From Pedobacter gandavensis (GTDB lineage: Bacteria > Bacteroidota > Bacteroidia > Sphingobacteriales > Sphingobacteriaceae): DNA of 64,000 bases. Positions 6,386-15,398 of the stretch are shown piece after piece (the first letter of the stretch is position 1; each line of letters opens with the position of its first letter). The notes beneath the pieces are model-generated. The model saw only the letters and a list, made by a program, of their open reading frames with translations. It was not told the origin of the DNA and searched no databases. The stretch lies in the NCBI RefSeq assembly GCF_014172405.1, contig NZ_WNXC01000005.1:248001-312000 (forward strand). The letters are read 5' to 3'. The position numbers and the translations under genes were made by a program.

Positions 6386-9202
6386 ATGAAAAAACTTTTT
6401 CTTCTTGACGGCATGGCGCTCATTTACAGAGCGCATTTTGCATTGAGTAAAAACCCCCGATTTACATCCACAGGGATCAATACATCGGCAGTGATGGGTT
6501 TTGCAAACACCTTAATGGAGGTACTGAAAAAGGAAAAACCAAGTCATATTGCCGTGGTTTTTGACACTGCGGCTCCTACAGAAAGACATACAGATTATGA
6601 GGCTTATAAGGCCCATAGACAGGCGATGCCGGAAGATCTTTCCGCAGCATTACCTTATGTGTTTAAGCTGATTGAAGGCTTTAAAATTCCGGTGATCACC
6701 AAAGACGGCTTTGAAGCAGATGATATTATTGGAACTTTAGCTAAGGAAGGTGAAAAGCAAGGTTTTACAGTATACTGTATGACTCCTGATAAAGATTTCG
6801 CACAATTGGTGTCTGAAAATATTTTCATTTACAAGCCTGCACGTATGGGCAATGAAATGGAAATTATGGGCGTTGATGAGGTAAAAGCGAAATGGGAAAT
6901 TGAAGATGTGAAGCAGGTCATTGATATCCTTGGTTTATGGGGTGATGCAGTGGATAATATCCCTGGCATCCCTGGCATCGGAGAAAAAACAGCGAAATCA
7001 TTGATCCAGAAATATGGCTCAATGGAAAATATCATCGCCAATGCCCATGAGCTAAAAGGAAAACAACGTGAAAACGTGGAGACCTATGCAGAACAAGGTT
7101 TATTGTCAAAAAAACTGGCTACCATCATTCTGGATGTTCCAGTAGAATTTAAGGCCGATGAACTGGTATTAGAATCTCCAAGTAGAGAATTATTAGAGCC
7201 GTTATTTGCAGAATTAGAATTTAGAACCATTGGTAAACGTGTTTTTGGCGAAGAATTTAATGTGAATGAGGCGAAAGCTCCTGCGGCCTCCCAACAAATA
7301 GATTTATTTGGCAGCCCGGTGGATCAACCTGCAGCAAAGACGGGCACATTTGTGTCAGCTCCAACCTTCAGCGAAGAAACACCAGCTTCAAAAACAATAG
7401 AAAATACGGCCCACAATTATCAATTGGTGGATACTCCTGAATTGCGTAAATCATTGATCGCGCAGTTAGAAACACAAGAAAGCATTTGCTTCGATACGGA
7501 AACGACAGGCACGGATGCCAACCTTGCAGATTTAGTAGGGATGTCTTTCAGTACCAAACCTGGCGAAGGCTATTATGTGCCTTTGTCTGCGGATAGGGAA
7601 GAGGTTCTGGCGATCCTTGAAGAGTTCAGAGGGGTGTTGGAAAATGAAAACATTGGAAAAATCGGACAGAACATTAAGTATGATATCCTGATCATGAAGT
7701 GGTATGGCATTTTTATCAAAGGAAAACTTTTTGATACCATGCTTGCCCATTATCTGATTGATCCGGATACCAGACACAACATGGATGTACTGGCGGAAAA
7801 TTACCTGGGTTATACCCCAATTTCTATCACTAAACTGATCGGTGCAAAAGGGAAAAATCAGGGGAATATGAGAGATGTTCCTGTAGAACAGGTAGTTGAT
7901 TATGCGGCCGAAGATGCAGACGTAACCCTGCAGCTGGCAGAGGTTTTCAGACCAATGTTGAAAGAACTGAATGTGGAAGAACTGGCCAGGGAAGTAGAAA
8001 ATCCTTTGGTTTATGTGCTTGCGGCGATTGAAAAAGAAGGGGTAAAGATTGATGTAGATACGCTAAACAACTATTCAAAAGAACTGGAAATCGACATCAG
8101 GAAATTTGAGCAGAATGTTTTCGAAAAGTGTGGCGTTACTTTTAACCTGGCTTCGCCAAAACAACTTGGGGAAGTACTTTTCGATAAATTACAATTAGAC
8201 CCTAAAGCAAAAAAAACTAAAACAGGACAATATCAGACCGGAGAGGACGTGTTATTGGCACTTGCTAATAAAAGTGACATTGTGCAGGATATCCTTGATT
8301 TCCGCCAGTTACAAAAGCTGAAATCTACCTATGTTGACGCCTTGCCATTGTTGGTAAATCCGAAGACGGGAAGAGTGCATACCAGCTATAATCAGGCGGT
8401 AGCGGCAACAGGAAGGTTAAGTTCAAACAATCCAAACCTACAAAACATTCCTATTCGTAGCGATCGTGGTAGAGAGGTGCGTAAAGCCTTTATTCCCAGA
8501 GATGAAAACCATGTCTTGCTTTCTGCGGATTATTCGCAAATAGAGCTTAGAATCATTGCTGAAATCAGTAAAGAGGAAAACATGCTGGATGCTTTTAACA
8601 ATGGCATAGACATCCACACGGCTACTGCTGCGCGTGTTTATGGAATCGCTATTGAAGAAGTAACTTCAGATCAACGTCGCAATGCGAAAGCGGTAAACTT
8701 TGGAATTATCTATGGCCAGTCGGCTTTTGGTTTGTCTCAGAACCTGGGCATTCCAAGAAAAGAAGCTGCTGCCATCATTGAACAATATTTCGAGCAATAT
8801 CCTGGTATTCAGCGCTACATGGCTGATACGATGAATTTCGCCAGAGAAAATGGCTTTGTAGAAACGATTTTAGGAAGAAGAAGGTACTTAAGAGACATCA
8901 ACTCTGCCAATCAAACCGTACGTGGTTTTGCAGAGCGAAATGCGATTAATGCCCCAATTCAGGGATCAGCTGCGGATATGATTAAAGTAGCGATGTTGAA
9001 CATTCATAAAGACATCGAAGATCAAGGCTTACAATCAAAAATGACCATGCAAGTACATGATGAGTTGGTCTTTGACGTGTTGAAAACGGAAGTGGAAGCC
9101 ATGAAAAAGATCATTACACATCGCATGAAAACTGCCATTAAAACCACAGTACCGATTGAAATAGAAATCGGTGAGGGGAACAACTGGTTAGAAGCACATT
9201 AA
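6386..9202 (+). CDS. polA: DNA polymerase I
   Basis: A 938-residue family A polymerase for Okazaki-fragment processing and repair synthesis. All three domains are present. The 5' nuclease (about 1-300) shows LLDGMALIYRAHF and GDAVDNIPGIPGIG. The 3'-5' exonuclease (about 350-545) keeps its acidic residues: DTET near 370 and YAAEDAD near 505. The polymerase domain shows motif A DYSQIELR near 713, motif B RRNAKAVNFGIIYG near 762, and motif C VHDEL near 889. The proofreading residues are intact, unlike in several other phyla. A poorly conserved linker (about 300-350, rich in Ala, Pro, Thr) joins nuclease and exonuclease. No operon partner; a folded element follows the stop. Confidence 0.98.
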   Translation: MKKLFLLDGMALIYRAHFALSKNPRFTSTGINTSAVMGFANTLMEVLKKEKPSHIAVVFDTAAPTERHTDYEAYKAHRQAMPEDLSAALPYVFKLIEGFKIPVITKDGFEADDIIGTLAKEGEKQGFTVYCMTPDKDFAQLVSENIFIYKPARMGNEMEIMGVDEVKAKWEIEDVKQVIDILGLWGDAVDNIPGIPGIGEKTAKSLIQKYGSMENIIANAHELKGKQRENVETYAEQGLLSKKLATIILDVPVEFKADELVLESPSRELLEPLFAELEFRTIGKRVFGEEFNVNEAKAPAASQQIDLFGSPVDQPAAKTGTFVSAPTFSEETPASKTIENTAHNYQLVDTPELRKSLIAQLETQESICFDTETTGTDANLADLVGMSFSTKPGEGYYVPLSADREEVLAILEEFRGVLENENIGKIGQNIKYDILIMKWYGIFIKGKLFDTMLAHYLIDPDTRHNMDVLAENYLGYTPISITKLIGAKGKNQGNMRDVPVEQVVDYAAEDADVTLQLAEVFRPMLKELNVEELAREVENPLVYVLAAIEKEGVKIDVDTLNNYSKELEIDIRKFEQNVFEKCGVTFNLASPKQLGEVLFDKLQLDPKAKKTKTGQYQTGEDVLLALANKSDIVQDILDFRQLQKLKSTYVDALPLLVNPKTGRVHTSYNQAVAATGRLSSNNPNLQNIPIRSDRGREVRKAFIPRDENHVLLSADYSQIELRIIAEISKEENMLDAFNNGIDIHTATAARVYGIAIEEVTSDQRRNAKAVNFGIIYGQSAFGLSQNLGIPRKEAAAIIEQYFEQYPGIQRYMADTMNFARENGFVETILGRRRYLRDINSANQTVRGFAERNAINAPIQGSAADMIKVAMLNIHKDIEDQGLQSKMTMQVHDELVFDVLKTEVEAMKKIITHRMKTAIKTTVPIEIEIGEGNNWLEAH

Positions 9203-9208
9203 TAAATA

Positions 9209-9297
9209 AAAAAAGGAGATATGTCAGGAGATTCCCAGGAAATTTTGCCCTTCTTCAGGGTAAAAGATTCCAGAATCGACGACATACCTCCTTTTTT
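9209..9297. terminator. Long folded element after polA, likely bidirectional terminator
   Basis: A 17-bp outer stem (9209-9225 with 9281-9297, one A-C mismatch) has A-tracts on the left and T-tracts on the right. It encloses an inner stem around 9237-9271 (GGAA...TTTTGCCC with GGGTAAAA...TTCC). It sits between the convergent genes polA and the UPF0173 hydrolase. The outer loop of about 55 nt is large for a simple terminator. Confidence 0.6.
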
Positions 9298-9382
9298 ATA
9301 TAAGGTTCCGAATGAAGGTCCTGTTATAAATCTATCGTTTCGCCAATCGCTGGCAACAATAAAACTTTATTTTCTCTGTTAA
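9221..9382 (+). CDS. Possible 53-codon small ORF after polA
   Basis: No family recognised. An ATG at 9221 follows AAAAAGGAG at a good ribosome-binding distance, which is rare in this genome type. The peptide begins MSGDSQEILPFFRVKDS and reads to a TAA at 9382. The ORF lies across the folded element and runs 59 bp into the 3' end of the convergent hydrolase gene on the other strand. The overlap and the hairpin argue for caution. It may be coincidence. Confidence 0.25.
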   Translation: MSGDSQEILPFFRVKDSRIDDIPPFLYKVPNEGPVINLSFRQSLATIKLYFLC

Positions 9383-10001
9383 ACTTTGCAATCGCTGCCT
9401 CTGTGTCAATCGCGATCACTGGAAAGGTATTGTAATGTACCCCAATCACTTTATCACAGTCAAAATATCTGGTAGAGATCAACGCATCATCTACATCCAT
9501 GGTGTAATTTCCACCAATCGGTAAAATCGCATAATCTAAATTGTAAAGCTCAGCAAGTAATTTCATTTCTACGGTCAATGAGGTATCTCCGGCAAAATAA
9601 ATCGCTTTTCCTCCAGTCTCAAGTACAAATCCAGCAGGATTCCCACCATAACTACCATCCGGCATAGAGCTGGAATGTGCCGCCCATACCATTCTTAATT
9701 TACCAAAGTCAAATTTCTGAGCCCCGTAATTCATGTCATGGGTATTGGTTACGCCTTGAGCCTTTGCCCAGGCGATGACTTCCGGCATTGCAATCACTTT
9801 CGCATTGGTTTGTTTTGCGAGACTGACTAAATCTGCCACGTGGTCCCCATGTCCATGACTCACCAGAATGTAATCTGCTTCAATTTTGCTGGTGTCAATG
9901 TGTTTTGCCAGCCCATTTGGACTAATGAATGGATCAAAAAGAAATTTTTTGCCAGCTGCTTCTATTAAAAAGCAGGATTGACCGTAATAAGTATACTTCA
10001 T
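9324..10001 (-). CDS. UPF0173 metal-dependent hydrolase (metallo-beta-lactamase fold)
   Basis: A 225-residue metallo-beta-lactamase-fold protein of the UPF0173 (YtkL-like) group. The metal-binding HxHxDH motif is seen at His49, His51, Asp53 and His54 (SHGHGDHV). GDTSLT (near 137) and GVHYNTFP (near 193) supply further ligands. No signal peptide, so cytosolic. The natural substrate of the family is not established; an RNase, lactonase or phosphodiesterase activity cannot be chosen from sequence. The ybaB gene lies 28 bp upstream on the same strand, so they are probably co-transcribed. Confidence 0.9.
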   Translation of the reverse strand: MKYTYYGQSCFLIEAAGKKFLFDPFISPNGLAKHIDTSKIEADYILVSHGHGDHVADLVSLAKQTNAKVIAMPEVIAWAKAQGVTNTHDMNYGAQKFDFGKLRMVWAAHSSSMPDGSYGGNPAGFVLETGGKAIYFAGDTSLTVEMKLLAELYNLDYAILPIGGNYTMDVDDALISTRYFDCDKVIGVHYNTFPVIAIDTEAAIAKFNRENKVLLLPAIGETIDL

Positions 10002-10029
10002 GTGGCTAAGAAATTAAAGTTAAAAACGA

Positions 10030-10335
10030 CTATTGACCAAACATACCGCCAAGACCACCCATCATCGATTGTGTAGCCGCTTGCATTTCATGCGAGCTTA
10101 CTTGCTCAGCTTGCGCTAAAGCCTTGTTGATGGCAGTCAATAACAGTTCTTCTAATTCTTCTTTATCTGCTTGTTTGTAAAATTCTTCTTCGATTTCTAC
10201 AGCGGTAATCGCTTTATTTGCGGTTGCAGTAATGCGAATGGCACCACCTTCTACCTCACCAAAAACAGAAACCGTGTCTAATCTCTTTTTTATTTCTTCG
10301 GCTTGCTTTTGAGCAGCCATTAATTTTTCGAACAT
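10030..10335 (-). CDS. ybaB: Nucleoid-associated protein, YbaB/EbfC family
   Basis: A 101-residue YbaB/EbfC protein: N-terminal helix MFEKLMAAQKQAEEIKKRL, a central beta sheet (EVEGGAIRITATANKAITAVEI), then a helix and a glycine/methionine-rich tail (SMMGGLGGMFGQ). Family members form dimers that bind DNA without strong sequence specificity. In many bacteria ybaB neighbours dnaX and recR, which are not here. In this window it precedes the UPF0173 hydrolase in a two-gene unit. Confidence 0.93.
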   Translation of the reverse strand: MFEKLMAAQKQAEEIKKRLDTVSVFGEVEGGAIRITATANKAITAVEIEEEFYKQADKEELEELLLTAINKALAQAEQVSSHEMQAATQSMMGGLGGMFGQ

Positions 10336-10421
10336 AAGCTTGTTTATTTTATTATAACAACGAAATTAAGGGAAATTGGTTTAAAGAAATCATTTTGTGT
10401 AAAGATTTCCTGAGTCGGTTT

Positions 10422-10460
10422 AAAAAAAAACAGCCATATCTGAAGAGATACAGCTGTTTC
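10422..10460 (-). terminator. Terminator of the DUF4394 lipoprotein gene
   Basis: Read on the minus strand, AAACAGCTGTATCT pairs across a short loop with AGATATGGCTGTTT and is followed by nine T. Position is 20-58 bp after the stop of the lipoprotein gene. Confidence 0.8.
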
Positions 10461-10479
10461 GTAGGTAGATAGAAGCAGG

Positions 10480-12021
10480 TTACATGCCTAAGCCAAGGGT
10501 CATTCCGCTGACCGTTTTTGGGAAATCAGCAATTGGTGTGGCGACCCCGCTGGTTAGGTTAATCGTATATATTTTGTTGACTGTGCCAACCGTTAGCATG
10601 GCATATGCGGTTCCGGAGGCGCTACCAATGTCAAAACCATTGCTGCTTTCTACATTGATACCCAAGCTACCAACTTCCACTAAAACCCCATCATTTGGTG
10701 GACTTTGTTTATAAAGTTTATCGGTTACATAGTCAATATCGAAGAGCACTGTTTCTGTGGCTCCAGCAAAATTATTGGTATATGCTGCGGCACTAACAGA
10801 CGGTGTTCCTGGTTTCAACACCCCATCTACAGCAGCTACAGCGCCTGTTTCAGGGTGTAAACGTAAATTCTGACCGTTGTTGCCAACCACACGGATGCGG
10901 TCCACTGTGGGATTAAAGTCAAAGCCATAGCTGGTGCCGGTTAACAAGGTAGTCAGGACTCCTGAACCCACTTGACTGAAGGCACCCGTTGCGGCATTTA
11001 CGGTATACAACCTACTGGAGCTTCCTAAGGCGTAAATCTGACCGTTAACAGGTCTGAAATCGATGCCAAGAACCGTTTCTAATGGCGCCAAACCTGTGAT
11101 CGGTTTAGAGACCATTGCCGCCGGATTCATCGGGTTAAAGATGAGAAAGTTGTTGGCATTGTCTACCGCGTACGCTACAGGATCTGTTGGAATGGCTAAA
11201 CCTTCAATTGGACTGGTTGCCGGAAATTTTCCTGCAAGGGTCGCTTTTCCTGTTTCAAGATTGATCGTATATAGGCTGGATGCGCCAGAAATGGTTCCTG
11301 AAGCAAGTGCTTTAGTGTTGTCTGGAGAAATGTCAAAGGCGGCGTTGGTACCGATTTCTACTCCTAAAGCACCAACTTCCAGAAGTTTTCCATCGTTCGG
11401 TGGATCTTGTTTATAGAGCTTTTTGCTGGTCAGATCGATGTCATAAAGAATGGTCGTTGCCGCTCCGGCTTTACTGTTGGTATAAGCTGCACCAGAGATA
11501 TTCGGATTCGTCACACCGTTGATATTCCCGTCTACAGCAGCCACTGCGCCTGTTTCGGGATGTAATCTTAAGTTTTGCCCCGTATTGGTGATCAGACGAA
11601 TCCGGTCTACAGTTGGGTTAAAATCCAAACTCACCGCCGTACCGTTAATTGCAGGGTTAAGGCCTGTTCCGATCGCTCTGGCCACTCCGTTTAACCGGAT
11701 TACAAATAGTTTATTGGTATTGCTGACGCCGTAAAGCTCCCCGGTAGCAGGGCGGAAGTCAATACTCAGGATTTTTTCTGCAGTCGCAAGCCCGGTAATC
11801 GCTACAGTGGATAATGCAGTCCCAATGTCTTTTGCATTGAATTTATGTAGGTTGTTATTGGATAAGGCATAAAAAACCTGATCGGGTCCTGAGACTGGTA
11901 GCGTTGGCGGTTCAATGATTGGATTTTTGTCTTTCTTGCATGCCGTTATCGTTGCGGTAAAGAGCATGAGTAAGAGTAGGGATCTCCTTAGGAGCGTCCC
12001 TTGTAAGGTATAGTTTTTCAT
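10480..12021 (-). CDS. DUF4394 lipoprotein with two tandem repeats
   Basis: A 513-residue secreted lipoprotein. The lipobox ITAC places the acylated Cys at 28, followed by KKDKN. Two copies of a DUF4394 domain of about 235 residues follow. FNPTVDRIR is at 134-142 and again at 369-377, each followed by GQNLRLHPETGAVAAVDG, and AAYTN, LYDID/LFDID and KLYKQ recur in the same order. The repeats look like beta-propeller-type blades (LYxVxxxxxLxxI patterns). Function is unknown; surface or periplasmic exposure is expected from the lipid anchor. The gene is flanked by its own terminator and a non-coding stretch, hence monocistronic. Confidence 0.88.
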   Translation of the reverse strand: MKNYTLQGTLLRRSLLLLMLFTATITACKKDKNPIIEPPTLPVSGPDQVFYALSNNNLHKFNAKDIGTALSTVAITGLATAEKILSIDFRPATGELYGVSNTNKLFVIRLNGVARAIGTGLNPAINGTAVSLDFNPTVDRIRLITNTGQNLRLHPETGAVAAVDGNINGVTNPNISGAAYTNSKAGAATTILYDIDLTSKKLYKQDPPNDGKLLEVGALGVEIGTNAAFDISPDNTKALASGTISGASSLYTINLETGKATLAGKFPATSPIEGLAIPTDPVAYAVDNANNFLIFNPMNPAAMVSKPITGLAPLETVLGIDFRPVNGQIYALGSSSRLYTVNAATGAFSQVGSGVLTTLLTGTSYGFDFNPTVDRIRVVGNNGQNLRLHPETGAVAAVDGVLKPGTPSVSAAAYTNNFAGATETVLFDIDYVTDKLYKQSPPNDGVLVEVGSLGINVESSNGFDIGSASGTAYAMLTVGTVNKIYTINLTSGVATPIADFPKTVSGMTLGLGM

Positions 12022-12188
12022 AGGTAGGCGTTTTAATAGTAGGTTGCAAGTACCTACGGAAAAAAACTTAGCCTGGTTTTGTTGGTTTTAACTCTATTAT
12101 GGGGTGTAAAACTTGTCTTTCTGTTGGAGTTAAGACCTATCCCCTGTATAGAATTGCTGTAAATAGTACTTTCGTCAGTTTATTATTA

Positions 12189-12230
12189 AATGGATTTTTA
12201 CTCGATAACAGAATTTATGGAAAATCCATT
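12189..12230. repeat. 10-bp perfect inverted repeat downstream of the M28 peptidase gene
   Basis: AATGGATTTT at 12189-12198 pairs with AAAATCCATT at 12221-12230 around a 22-nt loop. It could terminate the M28 peptidase transcript, but no T-run follows on either strand. A second small stem (CCCAT/ATGGG) lies at 12233-12247. The rest of 12022-12268 holds nothing recognisable. Confidence 0.35.
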
Positions 12231-12268
12231 ATCCCATTGTGTATGGGCTAGCAGATTAAGTTTGTCGC

Positions 12269-13414
12269 TTATTTCATTAAGTCAGTGTTGAAATCTACAA
12301 ACAACCGGAAAAGATTTTCAAATGAGGTCAGTGGCAAGGTTTTGGGCTGATCGTTTAGGTCATGGTAAGCAGCAGTTCCTCCCTGAGTATAGATGAAAAA
12401 TGCCGGAACACCTTTTTCCGTGAAAAAGAAATGATCACTGTTTGCGGCTTTCCCTCTGGAATTAATTTTAGGTAAGTATTGTTTCTCTTGGTTAATCTGC
12501 TGGAAGATGGCGAATTCTTTGGGATGAAGGGTGGCGTTGACTACAGTAATGCCATTTTCTCCAGTGCCCACCATGTCTACATTGATTAAAAACCTGATTT
12601 TGTTCAATTCAATTAAAGGATGTTCCGTAAAATATTTTGAGCCTAGTAAGCCGATTTCTTCCCCAGCAAAGCAAATGAATGCCATGGTATAAGGCTGTGG
12701 ATGCATGGCGTAATATTTTGCAAGGTTTAGTAATAAAGCAATGCCGCTGGCATTATCATTTGCGCCAGGAAAGTAACTGTCCTTACCCAGACTTCCTAAA
12801 TGGTCATAATGTGCGGTAATTAATAAGATAGAATCTGGATTCCTGGTGCCTTTTACCATCGCACAGATATTGGCTGCTGGAAATGCAGGAATGAACTTAT
12901 TCTCTAAATTGATCTCGATGTTTTCAGGAGTGTCAGATATGGCTTTATGGTCTACTTCAATTACTGTGTAATCTGCTACAGTAGGGGCTGCAGACCAGGT
13001 GAGTTTATCTTTTAACAGTAAAAGTAGGCGGTGTTCCGGATTAATAAAGGTGACACTGTCTTTTTGCGTCAATCCTCCTTCCATCTGCTGTCCCATGCTT
13101 TCCGGACTCAATAAAAAGTCTTTCCCCGGAACTAGTGGCTTTCCATTCAGAACTAATTTCATTTCTCCGGGAAAGGTATTCGCAGGATAGGTAAATGCTT
13201 GTTTGAAGTCTTTTCCATCCATAGGAATCAATCCATAACTCGCAAATGTTGCACTGATATAGTTCGCTGCTTTCCCCATGCCATCCCTGGTATAACCACG
13301 GCCCCACATCTCCGGAGATGTTAGTGTATCAATTACTTTTCTTGCCAGTTTCAAATCCTGTCCAAAAGTTGATTTTGTAACTAAAAACAGCAGTATAAAA
13401 AGATACTTTTTCAT
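12269..13414 (-). CDS. Secreted M28-family zinc aminopeptidase
   Basis: A 381-residue M28 metallopeptidase from the ATG at 13414, where MKKYLFILLFLV opens a signal peptide ending near TFGQ. The longer frame from 13468 adds 18 residues before it and is disfavoured. The two-zinc site is visible: HYDH (near 200), GANDNASG with the bridging aspartate, FAGEE with the catalytic and ligand glutamates, NVDM, and the late histidine in YHDLND. Such enzymes release N-terminal residues from peptides in the periplasm or outside the cell. An inserted region of about 120 residues between signal peptide and catalytic core resembles a PA-type lid. Monocistronic. Confidence 0.9.
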   Translation of the reverse strand: MKKYLFILLFLVTKSTFGQDLKLARKVIDTLTSPEMWGRGYTRDGMGKAANYISATFASYGLIPMDGKDFKQAFTYPANTFPGEMKLVLNGKPLVPGKDFLLSPESMGQQMEGGLTQKDSVTFINPEHRLLLLLKDKLTWSAAPTVADYTVIEVDHKAISDTPENIEINLENKFIPAFPAANICAMVKGTRNPDSILLITAHYDHLGSLGKDSYFPGANDNASGIALLLNLAKYYAMHPQPYTMAFICFAGEEIGLLGSKYFTEHPLIELNKIRFLINVDMVGTGENGITVVNATLHPKEFAIFQQINQEKQYLPKINSRGKAANSDHFFFTEKGVPAFFIYTQGGTAAYHDLNDQPKTLPLTSFENLFRLFVDFNTDLMK

Positions 13415-13586
13415 GGATTTGTAGCGTTTGAAAACGAATATAAGGGATTTAAAGCTATAGGGGATCAAAACAGATGGCTAAAAGTATTGTTATTGCTTGA
13501 ATTGGAATCTTTATCTATTTAGGAACTTTTCGGTTCTGAATTTGAATTTAATGCCTGAATCCTGACAAAAGCTAAGCCCTCAAAAT

Positions 13587-14789
13587 ATGAACATTAGATC
13601 AAATGAACCCTTCTGGTTAGTGAAAAATGGACTGTTATATACTTATCCTTCCCTGAGGGAGAACACCATTTGTGAAGTCTTGATTGTAGGAGCTGGGATT
13701 ACTGGCGCGCTGATGGCGCATTCCATGATCAAGCAGGGATACGATACGGTATTGATAGACAAAAGAGAAATCGCTCATGGCAGTAGCTCAGCCACTACTT
13801 CCATGCTGCAGTACGAGATTGATGTCTCTTTAGTTGAACTCACAGAAATGATCGGGGCACAAGGTGCAATCGCCAGTTATAGAGCCTGCAAGGATGCCAT
13901 CTACAAGTTGAAAGAATTGGTAGACGAAATCGAATCTTCTTGTGGATTTGAGCGGAAAGACTCGCTTTATTTTGCGGGCAGACGTAAAGACATATCCTGG
14001 TTGAAAGCGGAGTTTGATGCCCGTAAAACAGCAGGTTTTGGTGTCGAATGGTTAGAGAAGAAGGAAATTAAAGAGCGCTATGGTATTGCAGCAGAGGGAG
14101 GGATTTTATCAGAAGATGGCGGAAGCGTGGATGCATTTTGCCTGACACACGACCTGTTGCACTACAATGCGAAAAAAGGCCTGAGGGTATTTGATAAGAC
14201 TGCGTTAAAAAGAATAAAATATAGGAAGGATAGTGTGCAGGTAGAATTGGAGTCGGGAATCCAGATTACTGCGGGCAAGGTGATTTATTGTACCGGCTAT
14301 GAAACACAAGCGATGCTGCCGGAAAAGATTGTCTCCCTGAAAAGCACTTATGCCATGGTGAGTGAGAAAGACCATACTTTATCACCAGAACTGGAAACCA
14401 CCCTATTTTGGAATACGGACACCCCATATCTGTATATGCGAACGACCACAGATGGAAGGTTATTGGTTGGCGGTGAAGATGAGAATTTTAAAAATCCTGG
14501 ATTAAGAGATGCACTCCTCGGACGAAAAAGAGCTAAACTTCTAAAGACTTTGAAGCAGTATCTGCCAGATCATCAGTTTATTGACGACTTCTGCTGGTGT
14601 GGTACTTTTGGGGAAACTAAAGACGGATTACCTTATATCGGAGCACACCCGAAGTTTCCTAATAGCTATTTTGTGTTGGGCTTCGGGGGGAATGGCATTA
14701 CTTTTTCTATAGCAGGAATGGATATCATTCCAGAGATGATGAGAGGGACACCTGGCTTATTGTCACACTATTTTAGATTCGGAAGATAA
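13587..14789 (+). CDS. FAD-dependent oxidoreductase, DAO family
   Basis: A 400-residue flavoprotein of the D-amino-acid oxidase / glycine oxidase superfamily. The FAD-binding dinucleotide fold is seen as VGAGITGALMAH (about 34-45). A second flavin-contact glycine-rich motif is near the C-terminus (LGFGGNGITFS, about 364-374). GRLLVGGEDE and CWCGTFGETKDGLPYIG are typical of the family. Members oxidise amines or amino acids with oxygen as acceptor. The substrate is not predictable; the group annotated here lacks the C-terminal Rieske domain found in some related proteins. Monocistronic, with 600 bp to the next gene. Confidence 0.88.
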   Translation: MNIRSNEPFWLVKNGLLYTYPSLRENTICEVLIVGAGITGALMAHSMIKQGYDTVLIDKREIAHGSSSATTSMLQYEIDVSLVELTEMIGAQGAIASYRACKDAIYKLKELVDEIESSCGFERKDSLYFAGRRKDISWLKAEFDARKTAGFGVEWLEKKEIKERYGIAAEGGILSEDGGSVDAFCLTHDLLHYNAKKGLRVFDKTALKRIKYRKDSVQVELESGIQITAGKVIYCTGYETQAMLPEKIVSLKSTYAMVSEKDHTLSPELETTLFWNTDTPYLYMRTTTDGRLLVGGEDENFKNPGLRDALLGRKRAKLLKTLKQYLPDHQFIDDFCWCGTFGETKDGLPYIGAHPKFPNSYFVLGFGGNGITFSIAGMDIIPEMMRGTPGLLSHYFRFGR

Positions 14790-14925
14790 TCTGTTGTTTT
14801 TAAGTCATTTATGTGTTTTCTGATTTTGAAGAATTAATGAAAACTTAATGCTTAAAGGGATCGTAGTTTTAGCTATTAGCTTATTTTTGAACGATAAGTT
14901 AAAAGGGGCTCGCTCAGGTTTTTAA

Positions 14926-14951
14926 GAAAACGGTCATATTATGGCGTTTTT
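14926..14951 (+). terminator. Probable terminator of the FAD oxidoreductase gene
   Basis: AAAACG (14927-14932) pairs with CGTTTT (14945-14950), with an inner CAT/ATG pairing and a trailing T-run. It lies about 137 bp after the stop codon. Confidence 0.5.
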
Positions 14952-15102
14952 ATTGGGTAAAAAAAAGAAAGGGGGAGTAAAAACAGAAAGCTTGAAAAAG
15001 GGGCTTGATTTTTGATTAATTATAGCGGCAAAAGGAGAGCAGGGAACTCCGTTTTTAAATTAATCTTTTTTCACGTAAAAATGTAAAAAAATTAAAAACG
15101 TA

Positions 15103-15133
15103 TTGCACAACTCAATATTTATTTAAACCTTTG
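15103..15133 (+). promoter_or_regulatory. Candidate arginine operon promoter
   Basis: AACCTTTG at 15126-15133 differs by one base from TAnnTTTG. TTG at 15103-15105 lies 20 bp upstream, the normal spacing. A start near 15140 would give a leader of about 260 nt before the GNAT gene. Confidence 0.45.
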
Positions 15134-15170
15134 CGCCTCAACTATTTTAAAGAAGTATCAGACACAAGAA

Positions 15171-15305
15171 ATGATTAAGCAAATTATACATAAACTTTCT
15201 ATTGTAGAAGCAAAGAACATTGCTTCCAAAAGTCTGTTTATTGTCCGTTTGCGACCCATATTTTCTGTTACCACTAATCGGCAAAATTTCACGCCCCGGA
15301 TTTGA
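15171..15305 (+). CDS. Possible 44-residue leader ORF of the arginine operon
   Basis: An ATG at 15171 opens a frame of 44 codons ending at TGA (15303-15305), inside the putative operon leader. It holds four arginine codons in its second half: CGT, CGA, CGG and CGG, the last three probably rare in an A/T-leaning genome. Small hairpins follow at 15313-15327 and 15339-15352. There is no Shine-Dalgarno match and no known homologue that I recognise. It could be an arginine-sensing leader peptide or chance. Confidence 0.25.
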   Translation: MIKQIIHKLSIVEAKNIASKSLFIVRLRPIFSVTTNRQNFTPRI

Positions 15306-15398
15306 ATCATTTCTGAGTAACCCTCAGTACATTTCCATAGAGGATTGCCTCTTAAAAAACAATTAATCAGAACATTTATTTTTTTCGTTAACCTATTA

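Larger units (their letters stand above)
14790..15398. other. Non-coding stretch before the arginine operon
   Basis: 609 bp without a confident gene. It contains a terminator-like hairpin (14927-14950), a weaker AAAAGGAG/CTCCGTTTT stem around 15033-15057, a promoter near 15103-15133, and a leader of about 260 nt with a small ORF and several hairpins. The minus-strand frame over part of it runs into the GNAT gene and is a shadow. Confidence 0.7.
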
